In this document: positions 28,695-38,838 of the stretch, one piece after another
Layout of the letters: each line of letters starts with the position of its first letter
How positions within the stretch are numbered: the first letter of the stretch is position 1
NCBI GenBank assembly: GCA_977017575.1
Contig: CDRNVI010000023.1
Location: forward strand, 372,001-436,000
DNA from: Paramoeba atlantica
Lineage: Eukaryota; Discosea
Direction: 5' to 3'
DNA length: 64,000 bases
Program-made: the position numbers and the translations under genes
Notes under the pieces: generated by a model
Told to the model about the DNA's origin: nothing
The model's database searches: none
What the model saw: the letters and a program-made list of their open reading frames with translations, nothing else

Positions 28695-29339
28695 ATGGCT
28701 GCTCTTGCTCATCTCCTGAAGCTACATCTTACCACGTTTACTGTGATCCGCACTGCCGACTCGCATATATCTACGTCGCGTCCTTCTAAGGTGAGAAACA
28801 CAGAACTTCCAGATGAATACAATCTGGAGCGTTTTCTTAGAAATGTGGGGAAGCAGCATGATTCGTGGAGGGTTGAGAATCCTGTTTCTATGTGGGATGG
28901 TGTCACATGTAACAAGTTGGACATTGTGAAGAGTATCTCGTGGACAAGCCGCGACCTTACTGGAACTTTTCTGTGGGAATATATGCCGAAATCGACCGTT
29001 GCGTTCGACGTTCAACAAAATAGATTAAGTGGTGAAGTGCGCTTTGAACTTTTACCACCCAGTCTAGAATCGCTCAATTTAGCTCGGAATATGTTTTTCG
29101 GTCCTATTGATCTCAGATTTGCTCCGGTCGCTCTCACTGTGTTTTTCGGTGCGATGAATGAGTTCAGCGGCGAAGTTCTTCTTGGTAGTTTAAACCCAAA
29201 CTTTCAGTATTTATACCTAATGAATAATCCGGATCTTAAAGGAACAATTTGCGGATCCGAATTACCCCGTAGGCTTAAAACAACTGGGGTACTTCCGGGT
29301 CTTGATGTGGGAGGCACGAACATTAAACTAATTCCATAG
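28695..29339 (+). CDS. LRR protein, family C (copy 3)
   Basis: A 214-residue protein, nearly identical to 12,710-13,360 although 16 kb away. The start at 28,695 matches that paralogue. The cap is SKVRNTELPDEYNLERFLRN and PVSMWDGVTCN, again with Met in place of the first cap cysteine. The repeats are LTGTFLWEYMP, LSGEVRFELLP, FFGPIDLRFAP, FSGEVLLGSL and LKGTICGSELP. Two residues are absent after GVTCN..DIV compared with copy 2. The upstream region differs from that of copies 1 and 2, so this copy moved without the shared promoter, apart from about 15 bp before the ATG. It ends in TAG. Confidence 0.85.
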   Translation: MAALAHLLKLHLTTFTVIRTADSHISTSRPSKVRNTELPDEYNLERFLRNVGKQHDSWRVENPVSMWDGVTCNKLDIVKSISWTSRDLTGTFLWEYMPKSTVAFDVQQNRLSGEVRFELLPPSLESLNLARNMFFGPIDLRFAPVALTVFFGAMNEFSGEVLLGSLNPNFQYLYLMNNPDLKGTICGSELPRRLKTTGVLPGLDVGGTNIKLIP

Positions 29340-30904
29340 AAGATTCCCATTTTCTCGAAATTGACGTTGTTCAACAACGCATTCCTTAAATAGAACTCAT
29401 TCTGCACATGAACATGTTTGTCCATAAAAGAGGCGCCGCTAAGCGGCGCCATATTTTTTTTACCTTTTTTTGGTTTTTTCCTACATTTATTTACTGTGCC
29501 TAGAGCCACGTATTGTGCCTAGAGCCAGTTATTGTGCAGGGGGGGCACAATAACCCGGAACACGGTTTAAGTGTCACAAGGCCACTTAGTATACCTACCC
29601 CCCCCAAAACAACTGAAGCGGAAGATGTCCCTTTTTAGAAACGACAGAGCCACTTTTCTAGCAAGCACAAGCCAAGAAGTCTTATTTCAAGGCCAAGTCA
29701 CCAATTTTCTAGCAACTAGAAAAGAAAGGGTATACCTGGTTGCAATGGCCAGCGAAGTCCCCGGACCTAAATCCGATTGAGATCGTTTGGTCCAATATGG
29801 ATGCGACAAAGGGCAACATTCACCCCCGAAATCGAATTCAATTGCTCGATGCCATCCACGTTGAGTTTCGCAAATTGGAAAACGAGCAAAACAACTGATT
29901 GCCTAAACACGCTTCGTAGCTTTCGAAAGCGTTGTTCCATCGTTGTCCAGAGAAATGGCAAGCACTTTTGGTATTAGTGGGCTTTTTTAAGGTAAATTGA
30001 ATAGTGTAAAATGTAAGTGACAAATCTCGTTTGGGAGCCATCTGACGATTTCGATTTCTACCCCGTGTTCTAATAGTTTTTTGGGTGAAAAGGGCATATT
30101 TTTGTACCAACTCTTCCGATTGACCGAAAACGATTTTTGTAATATTTGAATAAATTTAAATAATTTATTGGAATCTTCCATTAGAAAGGAACCGTTATAA
30201 AAAGAAAGTTAGCATCACCTTTAAAATTCTATTTCGCGCAACAATATGAGCTTCTACTGCGAAGGGTGTGATGTATTTGAGTGAGTAAAATCCTACCATT
30301 TGCTTACCGGATGAACATTCCTTCCTAGACTTTCCGAAAGCTCTTCAGCTCCGTGCTAAGGTGAATGCAATTCCGCAATGCAAGCATTTGTAATATTTCT
30401 GTGCATTATTAATGAGGAAGAATAAACTGTTTCTGTAAGTTTAAGAACTTTTTTCTACTCGTCGGGGAGAAATTTCATTGAAAACAAAAATTGGTATAAA
30501 AATATGCTCTTTTGACCGTTTTTTGTATTAAGACATGTAACTCTGAGAGAGCTCTCGAATGCGCTATTATTTTTCAAAGTTGGACAGTGTTTACAAATTT
30601 TAGACCCCCCAGGTGCAAGTGCCACCCCCTGTATATCTCCACCTGTAAATTGCAAGTTAATATTTAAATATTAACCCGCACACTGGGTTACGATATTATT
30701 CAATCAAGATCATTTTCGCCGTAAAAAAAAGCCTTAAAATCGTAATAGAGTACAACACTGTACACAAATTAAAATTCTCAACTTTGTCCAAGCACGGTAC
30801 AAACCCTTTCTCCTCTTTTTCGATCCTTAAACACAAAAAGACATACGTCCAACACCTCTTTTTTCCTCACCCTCTCTTCCCTCCCCTCTTCCCTCCCTCC
30901 CCCC
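29340..30904. other. Intergenic with Tc1/mariner relic
   Basis: 29,430-29,452 holds a GGCGCCGCTAAGCGGCGCC hairpin. 29,500-29,560 repeats GTGCCTAGAGCCA. The mariner relic at 29,620-29,977 is listed separately. 29,978-30,780 shows nothing recognised. 30,838-30,904 is an almost pure C/T tract that ends at the PCNA start codon. Confidence 0.5.
29620..29977 (+). mobile_element. Tc1/mariner transposase relic
   Basis: 29,733-29,793 reads WLQWPAKSPDLNPIEIVW, the third DDE block of Tc1/mariner transposases, and 29,900-29,977 gives a typical tail (RSFRKRCSIVVQRNGKHF, then WY). Upstream, a NDRATFLAS-like segment may be the second Asp block, but it is in another frame and stops intervene. It differs from the fragments at 11,986 and 52,526. 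Confidence 0.75.
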
Positions 30905-32137
30905 ATGGAGCTCCAAATGCCCAACCCGCAGCTCCTGTGCCGCTCCCTGCGCTGTCTTCTGGAGCTGTGCGACACGGCCTGGGTGGAATTCGACCCCAAG
31001 GGGGTTTATTTCCAGGTCATGGATGAGGCCCGGGTCTCTCTGGGGACGCTGGAGATCCGAGGCAACCCGCTGCGCCACTACCTCACCTACGCCCCCACCT
31101 CCACCGCTGTGGGGTTCCCGCTGAAATCGGCCATCTCGATCTTAGCCTGTATGGGACCCTCCGATTTGCTGTCCCTGCATCTTGTGGCTCCGTTTGATGA
31201 GCTCAGGCTACGGAATGATGTGGATTGTGTGAAGAAACAACAAGGGGGGTTGGGGAGTGGTGGAAGTGGTGGAAATAACACGAAACCAACACATAAGAAT
31301 AACGAAGGCAACCGTCGTGGAAGCGCGAATGAAACACCAAACGGTTCAGAAACCTCAACAAACGCATCTTTTCCCGGAGGGGTTCGAAAATTCGAATCTT
31401 CTGTTTCTTCTCATCCTTTTTTATCCTCTTCCTATGATTCCATTGCCTTCGCGGAGGCGAACCCGGACGGGTCGCACTTCGGGCGGTGGGTTTTAAAACT
31501 TTGTGAGATCACCGACGCGCGGCATCCGCTGCCGGTACTCGCGTACCCCGTCGAGGTCGTCATGCCCTCCGATCTACTCAAGGAGGTGCTGAGCCTCTAT
31601 GAGGGGGCCACCGCGGTGTCGTTTACCGTGGAGGGGGGGAGCAACACGTTAGTGATTGCCCCCGAGGGGTGGGAGAAGGAAAAGAAGAAAACACGACGTA
31701 GAGGACGAAGGGGAAGGGGAGGAGGGGGGAATGAGGAAGAAGGAGAAGGAGAAGAGGATGAAAATGGGGAAAATGGGAGTGAAAATGAAAACCATGAGGA
31801 TGAAAACGAAACGCAAGCTCCTGCTGTTCCTCCTTCTACGGTGGATACGTTTGCGTTAGCATCTGGGGTGACGAAACTTCACGCGAAACCGGATTGTCCA
31901 AAATCGATTTCGGTGCTCTGGCGTCCAGAGTTGGTGCCGAACCCTAAAGCAACGATTGTTCGTGTGGTTCTTGGGTCTCGCTTCTTGGCGACACTTACTA
32001 AAGGACGGGAGGTGGTGAATACAGTACGTCTGTTTCTCGGGGATACCCATCCACTTCGGGTGCGGTATGATTTAGGGGATTTGGGCCACCTGCAGTTTTA
32101 TCTGGCTCAAGTGGTGGCGAGGGGGGAAGGGGGGTAG
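30905..32137 (+). CDS. PCNA: PCNA, divergent DNA sliding clamp with insertions
   Basis: PCNA is the trimeric ring that holds DNA polymerases and repair enzymes on DNA. This copy has 410 residues against the usual 260. The N-terminal domain (about 1-115) matches: VEFDPKGVYFQVMDEARVSL corresponds to the conserved D..G...Q.MD..HV.L. The C-terminus LGDLGHLQFYLAQ corresponds to the conserved IADMGHLKYYLAP. Extra length comes from a Gly/Asn/Ser-rich insertion (about 116-165) and a strongly charged one (about 255-305, KKKTRRRGRRGRG then Glu-rich). The usual interdomain loop region is hard to align. GC-rich codon use and a pyrimidine tract abutting the ATG set it apart from the LRR genes. It ends in TAG. 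A second, more standard PCNA elsewhere in the genome cannot be excluded. Confidence 0.88.
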   Translation: MELQMPNPQLLCRSLRCLLELCDTAWVEFDPKGVYFQVMDEARVSLGTLEIRGNPLRHYLTYAPTSTAVGFPLKSAISILACMGPSDLLSLHLVAPFDELRLRNDVDCVKKQQGGLGSGGSGGNNTKPTHKNNEGNRRGSANETPNGSETSTNASFPGGVRKFESSVSSHPFLSSSYDSIAFAEANPDGSHFGRWVLKLCEITDARHPLPVLAYPVEVVMPSDLLKEVLSLYEGATAVSFTVEGGSNTLVIAPEGWEKEKKKTRRRGRRGRGGGGNEEEGEGEEDENGENGSENENHEDENETQAPAVPPSTVDTFALASGVTKLHAKPDCPKSISVLWRPELVPNPKATIVRVVLGSRFLATLTKGREVVNTVRLFLGDTHPLRVRYDLGDLGHLQFYLAQVVARGEGG

Positions 32138-32474
32138 TATGAGAGGAGCAGAGGGGATGGGGATAACAGGTCTTGGGGAATTGGGGATAAATTTGCGAGC
32201 TTGAAGATCACAATTTTGAGTGGACAAAACATCTTTTTCAAATGAATGTGTTCAGGAATACATGTAGCGCAAATGGGTTTGCAATGCAGATTTAGGTCGA
32301 GTGCAATTGTATAATCCAACTTGATTTTTTTTGCAATTTAGACTGGCACTTCACATTTCTTCCTTCATATTTCTACCTCAAAGTTTCGAAAGTTAACCTT
32401 TAATTTCTCTTACTGAACCTCGGAACAACATCCGTGCAATTTGATTACTGGATATAAATTTACAATCTTATTTC
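32138..32474. other. Intergenic, nothing recognised
   Basis: A spacer between PCNA and an LRR gene. No repeat or RNA gene seen. Confidence 0.4.
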
Positions 32475-33293
32475 ATGTATGCCACTAGTATTTTGTATAA
32501 TACACGGCAATCGGATACGCAGCCATCCGCATCAAAACGAGGCAAGAAAGAAGAAAGCACATCAATAGCAAGTGGCGAGACAACACTAACCAGTATCGCT
32601 GTTGGTCGCACTGGAAAAATACGTGGGACACATTTACCTCAAGAATATGAACTCGCGTTTCTTGTTGAAAACGTCACAAATCAACTTCTTTCCTGGAATA
32701 CATCGACACCTGCATGTGAGTGGCACGGCATAAAATGTGATGACGGTTTAAATGTGTCTCAGATTGAATGGAAGTTTTTGATTTCATTCAAATTGGAGGG
32801 AACACTGCGATTGGACAAGATCCCCAAAACGGTACTCTACTTTGATGTAAGCGGCAATCACTTATCTGGCACCATAGAACTTGCACAATTACCTCAACCT
32901 TTGGCCCAACTTTGGCTGCACTGCAACCGATTCGAAGGCACTGTAGATCTTACCCATCTTCCACCGAATTTAACGAAACTATGCTTGTGGCACAATAATC
33001 TTTCCGGTGGTGTTGATCTCAGCTGTTTGCCATCCAAAATTACATATCTGAACTTGTCTTCGAATAAATTTACTGGATCAGTAGATCTCGAACACCTTCC
33101 CCCGTTTCTTCACGCGCTCAACTTGCAAGACAACGAATTATCTGGTCTTGTGTCATTTGATAGTCTTCCGAGAGGAATTGCCACACTGGGCCTAAGCGGT
33201 AATGGGGAACTTTATGGCCAAACTGATTTCTTAATTCTTCCTCGTTCTTTAAGAGATTTCAGTCGAGGACCAAAGATAAAGCTTTTTGGATAG
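32475..33293 (+). CDS. LRR protein, canonical member
   Basis: A 272-residue LRR protein with textbook repeats. The N-terminus (MYATSILYNTRQSD, then a polar KRGKKEE segment) has no clear signal peptide. The cap is GKIRGTHLPQEYELAFLVEN and CEWHGIKCD. About seven LRRs follow (LEGTLRLDKIP, LSGTIELAQLP, FEGTVDLTHLP, LSGGVDLSCLP, FTGSVDLEHLP, LSGLVSFDSLP, LYGQTDFLILP). It ends in TAG. The 60-residue polar N-terminal arm before the cap resembles that of the gene at 20,057 (threonine-rich, then TGKIRG or TAKVRG). Confidence 0.83.
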   Translation: MYATSILYNTRQSDTQPSASKRGKKEESTSIASGETTLTSIAVGRTGKIRGTHLPQEYELAFLVENVTNQLLSWNTSTPACEWHGIKCDDGLNVSQIEWKFLISFKLEGTLRLDKIPKTVLYFDVSGNHLSGTIELAQLPQPLAQLWLHCNRFEGTVDLTHLPPNLTKLCLWHNNLSGGVDLSCLPSKITYLNLSSNKFTGSVDLEHLPPFLHALNLQDNELSGLVSFDSLPRGIATLGLSGNGELYGQTDFLILPRSLRDFSRGPKIKLFG

Positions 33294-34402
33294 GGCCTAC
33301 TGAAAATGTATTAGAAACTTAGAGGGTAGCCATCGCCCAAGTGACAGTATTCCGCCATATTCTGCCGATCACAGGAGAATTATCCCTTGGCAGGTAGAGT
33401 ATCAAGCAATAAGCTTTAGCTATTGTGCCTATTCACGCATTAAGATAAGATAAGATAAGATAAGATAAGATAAGATAAGATAAGATAAGATAAGATAAGA
33501 TAAGATAAGATAAGATAAGATAAGATAAGATAAGCGTGGCTGAGAGGGCGGTGGGAACGTGGCGGGGAGAAGGGGAACACAAAGGGAAAACGTGGCGGGG
33601 AGACTAAAATACAATACGTTTACGCGGCTTTGTAAACTCAACTATGGATATAAACAACATTGATAGATCAAAAAGGTTTTACAAGGGTTTTACAAGGACC
33701 TCATATCGGCGCGGCGAGCGAGAATCCTCAACCTGGTCGGGGTTAAGGGTTCCTCTTCGTCGCATATGGGGCTCCGGAGCCTCTAGCGGAAATGGGTACG
33801 GGCTAGGGAGGGAGCTCGCCGGCAAACTGGGAAGGTGGTTCGCGGGCGGGGCTGAGCGCTCTACCAGAAGGGCGTACCTTTCGTCGCACCGGGACAGGAG
33901 TAGGGGGAATCGGAGGGGTCGCTGTTGCGTGGGGAGAGGGGGGCGCACGGGAGGGCACGGAAGGGACTTTCCGCTTCGGTGATCTATCGCGCTCCTGGCG
34001 TGGCTCCGACGGAGCCCGGAATCGTTGGGATCTCATGACACTAAAACTACTACAAAAAACGTAGTACGAAGTAACAGCCAACAAGGTAGAGAATTTTTTG
34101 CTTCACTATCTATCACTATCGTCAAACATGCAAAAGTACTGCACCCTGAGATGTCCATAATAACAAAAGTAAAAGCACAAGACGTAAACAAAGCCAAAAA
34201 GTGGGTGTAAATGACTCAAAGCTATCAAGAAAATCCTTTTTCGTATAAATTTTTTTGTTAAAAGAAATTGAAAAAAAAGATTGAAATTTGGGGTACAGTT
34301 TGACTGCATATTACCCAAAGAATTTACTTCCCCACCTTTGTTATTTTTTCACCCATCAACTCCATATTTGTGTAACATAGAAACTTCACAGCATACTAAA
34401 AA
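33294..34402. repeat. Spacer with (TAAGA)n array and GC-rich patch
   Basis: 33,441-33,534 is a near-perfect microsatellite of about 19 TAAGA units. 33,700-34,000 is GC-rich, with long open frames on both strands (for example 33,644-33,982 +). Their composition is low complexity (Arg/Gly or Pro/Ser), so I do not call a gene. The rest shows nothing recognised. Confidence 0.55.
33441..33534. repeat. TAAGA pentanucleotide microsatellite
   Basis: About 18.8 uninterrupted copies of TAAGA over 94 bp. Purity suggests recent growth and likely length variation between alleles. Confidence 0.97.
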
Positions 34403-36026
34403 ATGCATATCCTTTCCTCTTCCGACAGCCCCGAACGTAAGAAACGTAAATTGACCTCCTCCCCAAGCCCACAGAGCGCCCAAAACGACAGCTCTATCCT
34501 CCCTGCTCGACGCAAACCCTCAAAGGTCCGAGGTACCGATCTCCCTCATGAATACGCCATGGAGAAATTTTTGCACAATGTTTCCTACCGGGATGCCTCC
34601 TGGACGGTACACAATCCCATACAGGACTGGGCCGGGATCTCCTGTGATGTTTCGCATCAAGTCACATGGGTTTCATGGGGGAGGCACCCGCTCGGGGGGA
34701 TGCTCGCATGGGAGAGTCTCCCCTCTACGGTTCATTGGTTAAATTTAAGTGGAGAGACGAAGCGAGAGATATGGCTAAGTGGCTCCGTGCCTTTTTATGC
34801 TCTTCCCGATACGTTGACACGTCTGAATTTGTTTCGTCAAGAATTTGTGGGGAAGGTAGAAATATCTGCTTTGCCTCGGTCCTTGGTGAATATGGGGTTG
34901 AACTTTAACCAATTTTCAGGGCCTCTTGATCTCACGTGTTTACCGCCGCAGAGTAATAATATTTTCTTTTTTAGGCTCTTCGTTAAACGCGGTGGTTGCT
35001 TTCAACTTAGAAGTCACTCATACTGCGCGCTTCGCGTTGAAAACTACCGCCGCGTTTAACGAAGAGCCTAAAAAAGAAAATTTAGCCTGGAAAACGGAAA
35101 GATTATAGCCAAAAATAGCCGAATTTCGGGTAAAAATGGGGTCATTTTCGCATATTTTTGCTCTCAGAGCACTAAATCCGACATTTGCGCGTGGGAAATC
35201 ACTCGCAGGCATGAATGAAAGCCTACCGAACGTATTGGGTAGAGAATGCGACTCCAACCATACCATTCTTTCGACCCAAAAATGCCCCTTTAGGTCCGAA
35301 AAATACTTTTTCACCTTTTTTAGTCAAAAATGGGTCATTTTGGGGGGCGCACCACAGTTCGAAGAAGTGATACCTTGCGAAAACAACTGCGTAGAAAGCT
35401 AGTGTAGGTCCTAAACTATCAAAATACAATAGGGGAAACGATTTTGGAAAAATATTTTCTTTGCCATTTTTTTCGCCAAGTTGAAATTTTTTTCAAATAA
35501 TTTTTTCCGAAAAAATCCGAACTTGGCGGACCCGTCCTGCGGATACGCGGGGGGGTCACCCCCGGGTAGGGGGGTGGAAAATGCGCGCCAAGACCCCGTC
35601 TACCCTTTCTGCGGTTTTTTTTCGAAAACTAATTTTTTCGAAAAAATTTGCTCGACCCTGGACCCCCCCCTGGACCCCCCCCCTGGACCCCCCCCTGGAC
35701 CCCCCCCATGGACCCCCCATTTTTTTCAATTTTTTTTTTCAGTTTTGGTCCACCGGAGCCCCCTTTTATATTTTTTTCTTCTATTATATTACTGTGTTCC
35801 CCTTTATATTTTCACTGTTTTTATTCACTTTTTTTTCAATAATCGAGTGTAGAGCGGTAGTTTTACAACCACCGCAATTTTTCAATTGGAATGGAATCTA
35901 TTCGAAGGGATCGTAGACGTCTCATCTCTTCCAAAGCGTATTTCTATACTCAATCTTAGTAGAAATCCGTTGGATAAGATTATTCCAAATCCTTTACCTC
36001 CTTGTGTTGTATTCGCCCCCTCTTAG
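34403..36026 (+). pseudogene. LRR gene split by a foldback-type element
   Basis: The 5' part (34,403-34,966) has a polar leader with KKRKLTSSPSPQ (nuclear-signal-like), the cap SKVRGTDLPHEYAMEKFLHN, and IQDWAGISC, in which Asp replaces the first cap cysteine. LRRs run to FSGPLDLTCLPPQSNN. After the 912-bp insert the LRR sequence resumes (35,884 on: LEWNLFEGIVDVSSLP, then ILNLSRNPLDK) and stops at TAG 36,024-36,026. Both halves look undecayed, so the insertion is recent. The first half alone could still make a truncated protein that ends in the insert at 35,059. Confidence 0.8.
34967..35878 (+). mobile_element. Foldback-type non-autonomous element (reference copy)
   Basis: About 912 bp, bounded by resumption of the host LRR frame. 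The left end is a palindrome: TTAGGCTCTTCGTTAAACGC (34,971-34,990) pairs with GCGTTTAACGAAGAGCCTAA (35,052-35,071), with AAAAGAAAA/TTTTCTTTT beyond. The right end is AGAGCGGTAGTTTTACAACC then ACCGCAA. The first and last parts share inverted GCGGTGGTTG. A possible 5-bp duplication TTTTC flanks it, but in a T-run. There is no coding capacity. Related copies lie at 3,713-4,066, 13,434-13,510, 16,453-16,737, 21,664-22,860, 27,885-28,076, 38,690-38,752, 44,690-44,815 and 55,540-56,275. The transposon class is unknown. Confidence 0.75.
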
Positions 36027-36184
36027 AATGTGGGTACAAAACTTTTTTTTGCACATCAAAGTTTGAAAGAGCTTCTTATAAGAATTAATGGTTCCTCTTC
36101 AATTTGCCATACGAAAGCATAACTTATTTCAACAATTTATTTCGGCTTTATTCTCACAGTTTCTAACAAAAAACCCACTGAATT

Positions 36185-37000
36185 ATGAACAGCACACTAT
36201 TACCCCGATCAACAGGAAAAGTACGGGGCGCTTCTTTGCCCGCGATATATGATCTCATTCGCTTTTGCAAAGGCCTTGAGAATCCACATGCCAGCTGGTC
36301 GGAGTCCACTCCTGTTTGCGAGTGGGATGGAGTGCAATGTACCCCGGAGAAGGAGGTGAAAAGTATTTTTTGGTATCGTCGATCTCTTCGCGGTGCGCTA
36401 CACTGGGCGTCTCTCCCAGCAAGTATCCGAGAACTGCACATGTATGGAAACTCTTTTAGAGGAACTCTTCCTTTGCAGGATATTTCTATGGGGTTAGAGA
36501 TATTGGATGCTCACGCGAATGTGTTGCAAGGTGAACTATCTCTAAGCAATCTTGTTTCGTCCTTTTTGGTGATACGTCTTTCACGAAATTCGTTTTCTTC
36601 TACAATAGATGTAACTCAGCTTCCTGATCTTCGTGTGCTGGAAGTCGCAATAAACAAACTTTACGGAACTGTTGATCTTTCTTACTTTCCACCAAGTCTA
36701 TTGCAAGTTTCTTTTTCTCGCAATCAGTTTAGCGGTCCGCTAAATTTGGGCCAACTCCCAAACGGTATACGCTCTTTCGACGCTTCTCATAATTCTTTTA
36801 GTGGAGATTTAGACTTGCGCTTCCTGCCCGCCTCTTTGGAATTCTTACGCCTTGCGAATAATGAACTAGGACCTCGTCTTCTTCAGTGGGATGAGGATCA
36901 TATCCCTCCGTATCTCCGTTGTGTTATCATCTCTGAAAATTGCTTTTGGAGAACTGAAATCCGATCATTGTCATCTATTTTCAAACTAGATGCTGCATAG
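36185..37000 (+). CDS. LRR protein, cap at N-terminus
   Basis: A 271-residue LRR protein that starts almost at its cap (MNSTLLPRSTGKVRG, LPAIYDLIRFCKG), with CEWDGVQC and no signal peptide. About nine LRRs follow (LRGALHWASLP, FRGTLPLQDI, LQGELSLSNL, FSSTIDVTQLP, LYGTVDLSYFP, FSGPLNLGQLP, FSGDLDLRFLP), ending in a non-repeat tail with C and W residues (CVIISENCFWR). The tail may cap the solenoid. It ends in TAG. Confidence 0.83.
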   Translation: MNSTLLPRSTGKVRGASLPAIYDLIRFCKGLENPHASWSESTPVCEWDGVQCTPEKEVKSIFWYRRSLRGALHWASLPASIRELHMYGNSFRGTLPLQDISMGLEILDAHANVLQGELSLSNLVSSFLVIRLSRNSFSSTIDVTQLPDLRVLEVAINKLYGTVDLSYFPPSLLQVSFSRNQFSGPLNLGQLPNGIRSFDASHNSFSGDLDLRFLPASLEFLRLANNELGPRLLQWDEDHIPPYLRCVIISENCFWRTEIRSLSSIFKLDAA

Positions 37001-37438
37001 GCTCCAATTTAGAATTTAGGGCTTGCGAAACAGACATTTTTCTCTATTGAACCACTGCCCAGTTTAACGTGTCTATGACCTGTTGCTCTGTCGGGAGTAC
37101 ACTGTAAACAGCGCGGGGGTTTAAATTTGCTATTGCCATAACCCGGGATTCGGATTACCGTTTAACTTGCATATTACCTTTTAAATTGGCACATTACCGT
37201 TTACGAATGTAAACGGTAACCCGACAGACGGGTTACTTGTCGTTAATAACACTTGCCGTTACATTCAATATTTCTCACAGCATACCCTCTAATGAGATGG
37301 GTTGATTACTTCATACAATAAAACAATAGTTTCCATGTATGAAGACTTACTCCATTTATGCCACTAATATTTTGTATCATAATAAATTATTTTGTATCGG
37401 ATGCACAGCCACCAATATTTTAATTTATTCATCTTCCA
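37001..37438. other. Intergenic with repeat debris
   Basis: 37,065-37,120 carries a GGGAGTACACTGTAAACAGC motif like those at 285 and 17,110, and 37,140-37,245 has imperfect repeats of ACCGTTTAA. No gene. Confidence 0.45.
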
Positions 37439-38545
37439 ATGTCACCCCATTCCGTAAATATTTTACAGCGTAGATACTTTGTAGCACTAGGCTTCGTGCT
37501 CACAGTATTCTTTAGCTCTAGTATTCGAACAGCTGACGAGTTCCCCCAACCACCCCCACAAAAACGACGCAAATTTGGCAGCAAAGTGAGCTCTGTGACG
37601 CTCTCTGAGATTGACCTCATGCGTCAGTTTGTTCAACATGTGAAAAATGCTCCTCCCTCCTGGGGTAAGCGATCCTCTGTGTGTAAATGGAAAGGGATAA
37701 AATGCAACTCTGACTCACAAGTTACACATCTCAATTGGAGTCGTAGTGATATTGGTGGGAACCTCACGTGGAGTTATTTACCTCTTCACCTTGTTGAACT
37801 TATAGCAAACCAACCATATCGCGGAGGGTTCACAGGAACATTAGCCTCAACCGATTTAAATGCCCCACTGACAACATTTCACGTGTCGTTACATTCGCAT
37901 CACGGATTGTTCGGCTTTGCCAACCTTCCCTCACAGATGATAAGTCTTGATATCGGAAGAAATCATTTGGAAGGTCCCGTTGATCTTACTCAGCTTCCTC
38001 CACTGATTGAAAATATTGTAGCGCATGGAAATCGTTTTCAGGGCAGCATAGATCTCACCGCAATGCCCGCAACCTTACATAGGCTTCTACTACACGAAAA
38101 TCAATTGAGCGGCGCACTTAATCTAACTCAGTTGCCAAAAACTCTTAAAAGGCTTAATTTATCAGTGAATCAGTTCGAAGGTCGCATTGAGCTCTCCGCG
38201 TTATCCGCAGCATTAGATGTGCTTAATCTAAATGAGAATCGTCTAAGTGGAACGCTTCATTTTGAAAATTTTCCTCCCTCTCTCGGGGAGATTTCTTTGA
38301 ACCACAATGCATTTGAAGGGCCATTGATTGTACCGCAAGTTCCGCCCTCTATGCATTTGCTCGATGTTTCTACAAATAATATCACTGGCGTGTTTGATAC
38401 AACACCTAATCGTTATCAAAAGGTGGGTTTCCGCGTGACTGACAACCATTTTGATGCGTTGATTCAGGAAAAGAAGGTTAAACACATAGTCTATATTGAG
38501 CCCGAAGTTTTACGGTACACTGAAAAGGAATACGCCGCCCTCTAA
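37439..38545 (+). CDS. LRR protein, longest member, with signal peptide
   Basis: 368 residues, the largest LRR protein here. Residues 12-32 (YFVALGFVLTVFFSSS) form a clear signal peptide or signal anchor. The cap is diverged (FGSKVSSVTLSEIDLMRQFV) but keeps CKWKGIKC. About ten LRRs follow (FTGTLASTDL, LEGPVDLTQLP, FQGSIDLTAMP, LSGALNLTQLP, FEGRIELSAL, LSGTLHFENFP, FEGPLIVPQVP, ITGVFDTTP). A C-terminal segment without repeats (about 325-368) is charged and ends KEYAAL. A secreted or surface receptor is likely from the leader plus the disulfide-type cap. Confidence 0.85.
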   Translation: MSPHSVNILQRRYFVALGFVLTVFFSSSIRTADEFPQPPPQKRRKFGSKVSSVTLSEIDLMRQFVQHVKNAPPSWGKRSSVCKWKGIKCNSDSQVTHLNWSRSDIGGNLTWSYLPLHLVELIANQPYRGGFTGTLASTDLNAPLTTFHVSLHSHHGLFGFANLPSQMISLDIGRNHLEGPVDLTQLPPLIENIVAHGNRFQGSIDLTAMPATLHRLLLHENQLSGALNLTQLPKTLKRLNLSVNQFEGRIELSALSAALDVLNLNENRLSGTLHFENFPPSLGEISLNHNAFEGPLIVPQVPPSMHLLDVSTNNITGVFDTTPNRYQKVGFRVTDNHFDALIQEKKVKHIVYIEPEVLRYTEKEYAAL

Positions 38546-38838
38546 GAATCTAGCCATACACACGAATACCTTCACTAAATTAGCAAATTTCTGTATTTTG
38601 TGCCTTTTTGATAAATAGATTATACATAGATTGCATCATAGATTCTTATATTGTGTTTTCTAGAATACAATTGGTTTTATTTTGCTTTTTGGGCTCTTAT
38701 CTAAACGCGGAGGTAGTTTTCAACGCGAAACAATGACTGCTAACAACCTCAGAATTGCTTACCCAAAATTCATTACTCGTTAGCATCTGTATATTCCTTT
38801 TTTTACAAATTCACAATGTTAATCGAACCTATGTCCTC
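38546..38838. repeat. Spacer with half a foldback palindrome
   Basis: 38,690-38,752 carries a single arm of the foldback family (GGGCTCTTATCTAAACGCGG, then AGGTAGTTTTCAACGCGAAA). It lies 90-150 bp before the ATG of the large helical-protein gene. Confidence 0.55.

Noticed and set aside
33644-33982. Arg/Gly-rich 112-codon protein
   Set aside because: GC-rich low-complexity DNA is open on both strands; no motif or homologue is recognised.
34954-35878. Foldback insert as a spliceosomal intron of the LRR gene
   Set aside because: A GTAATA donor-like site exists near 34,952, but no AG lies at the resumption point and other copies of the element are intergenic.
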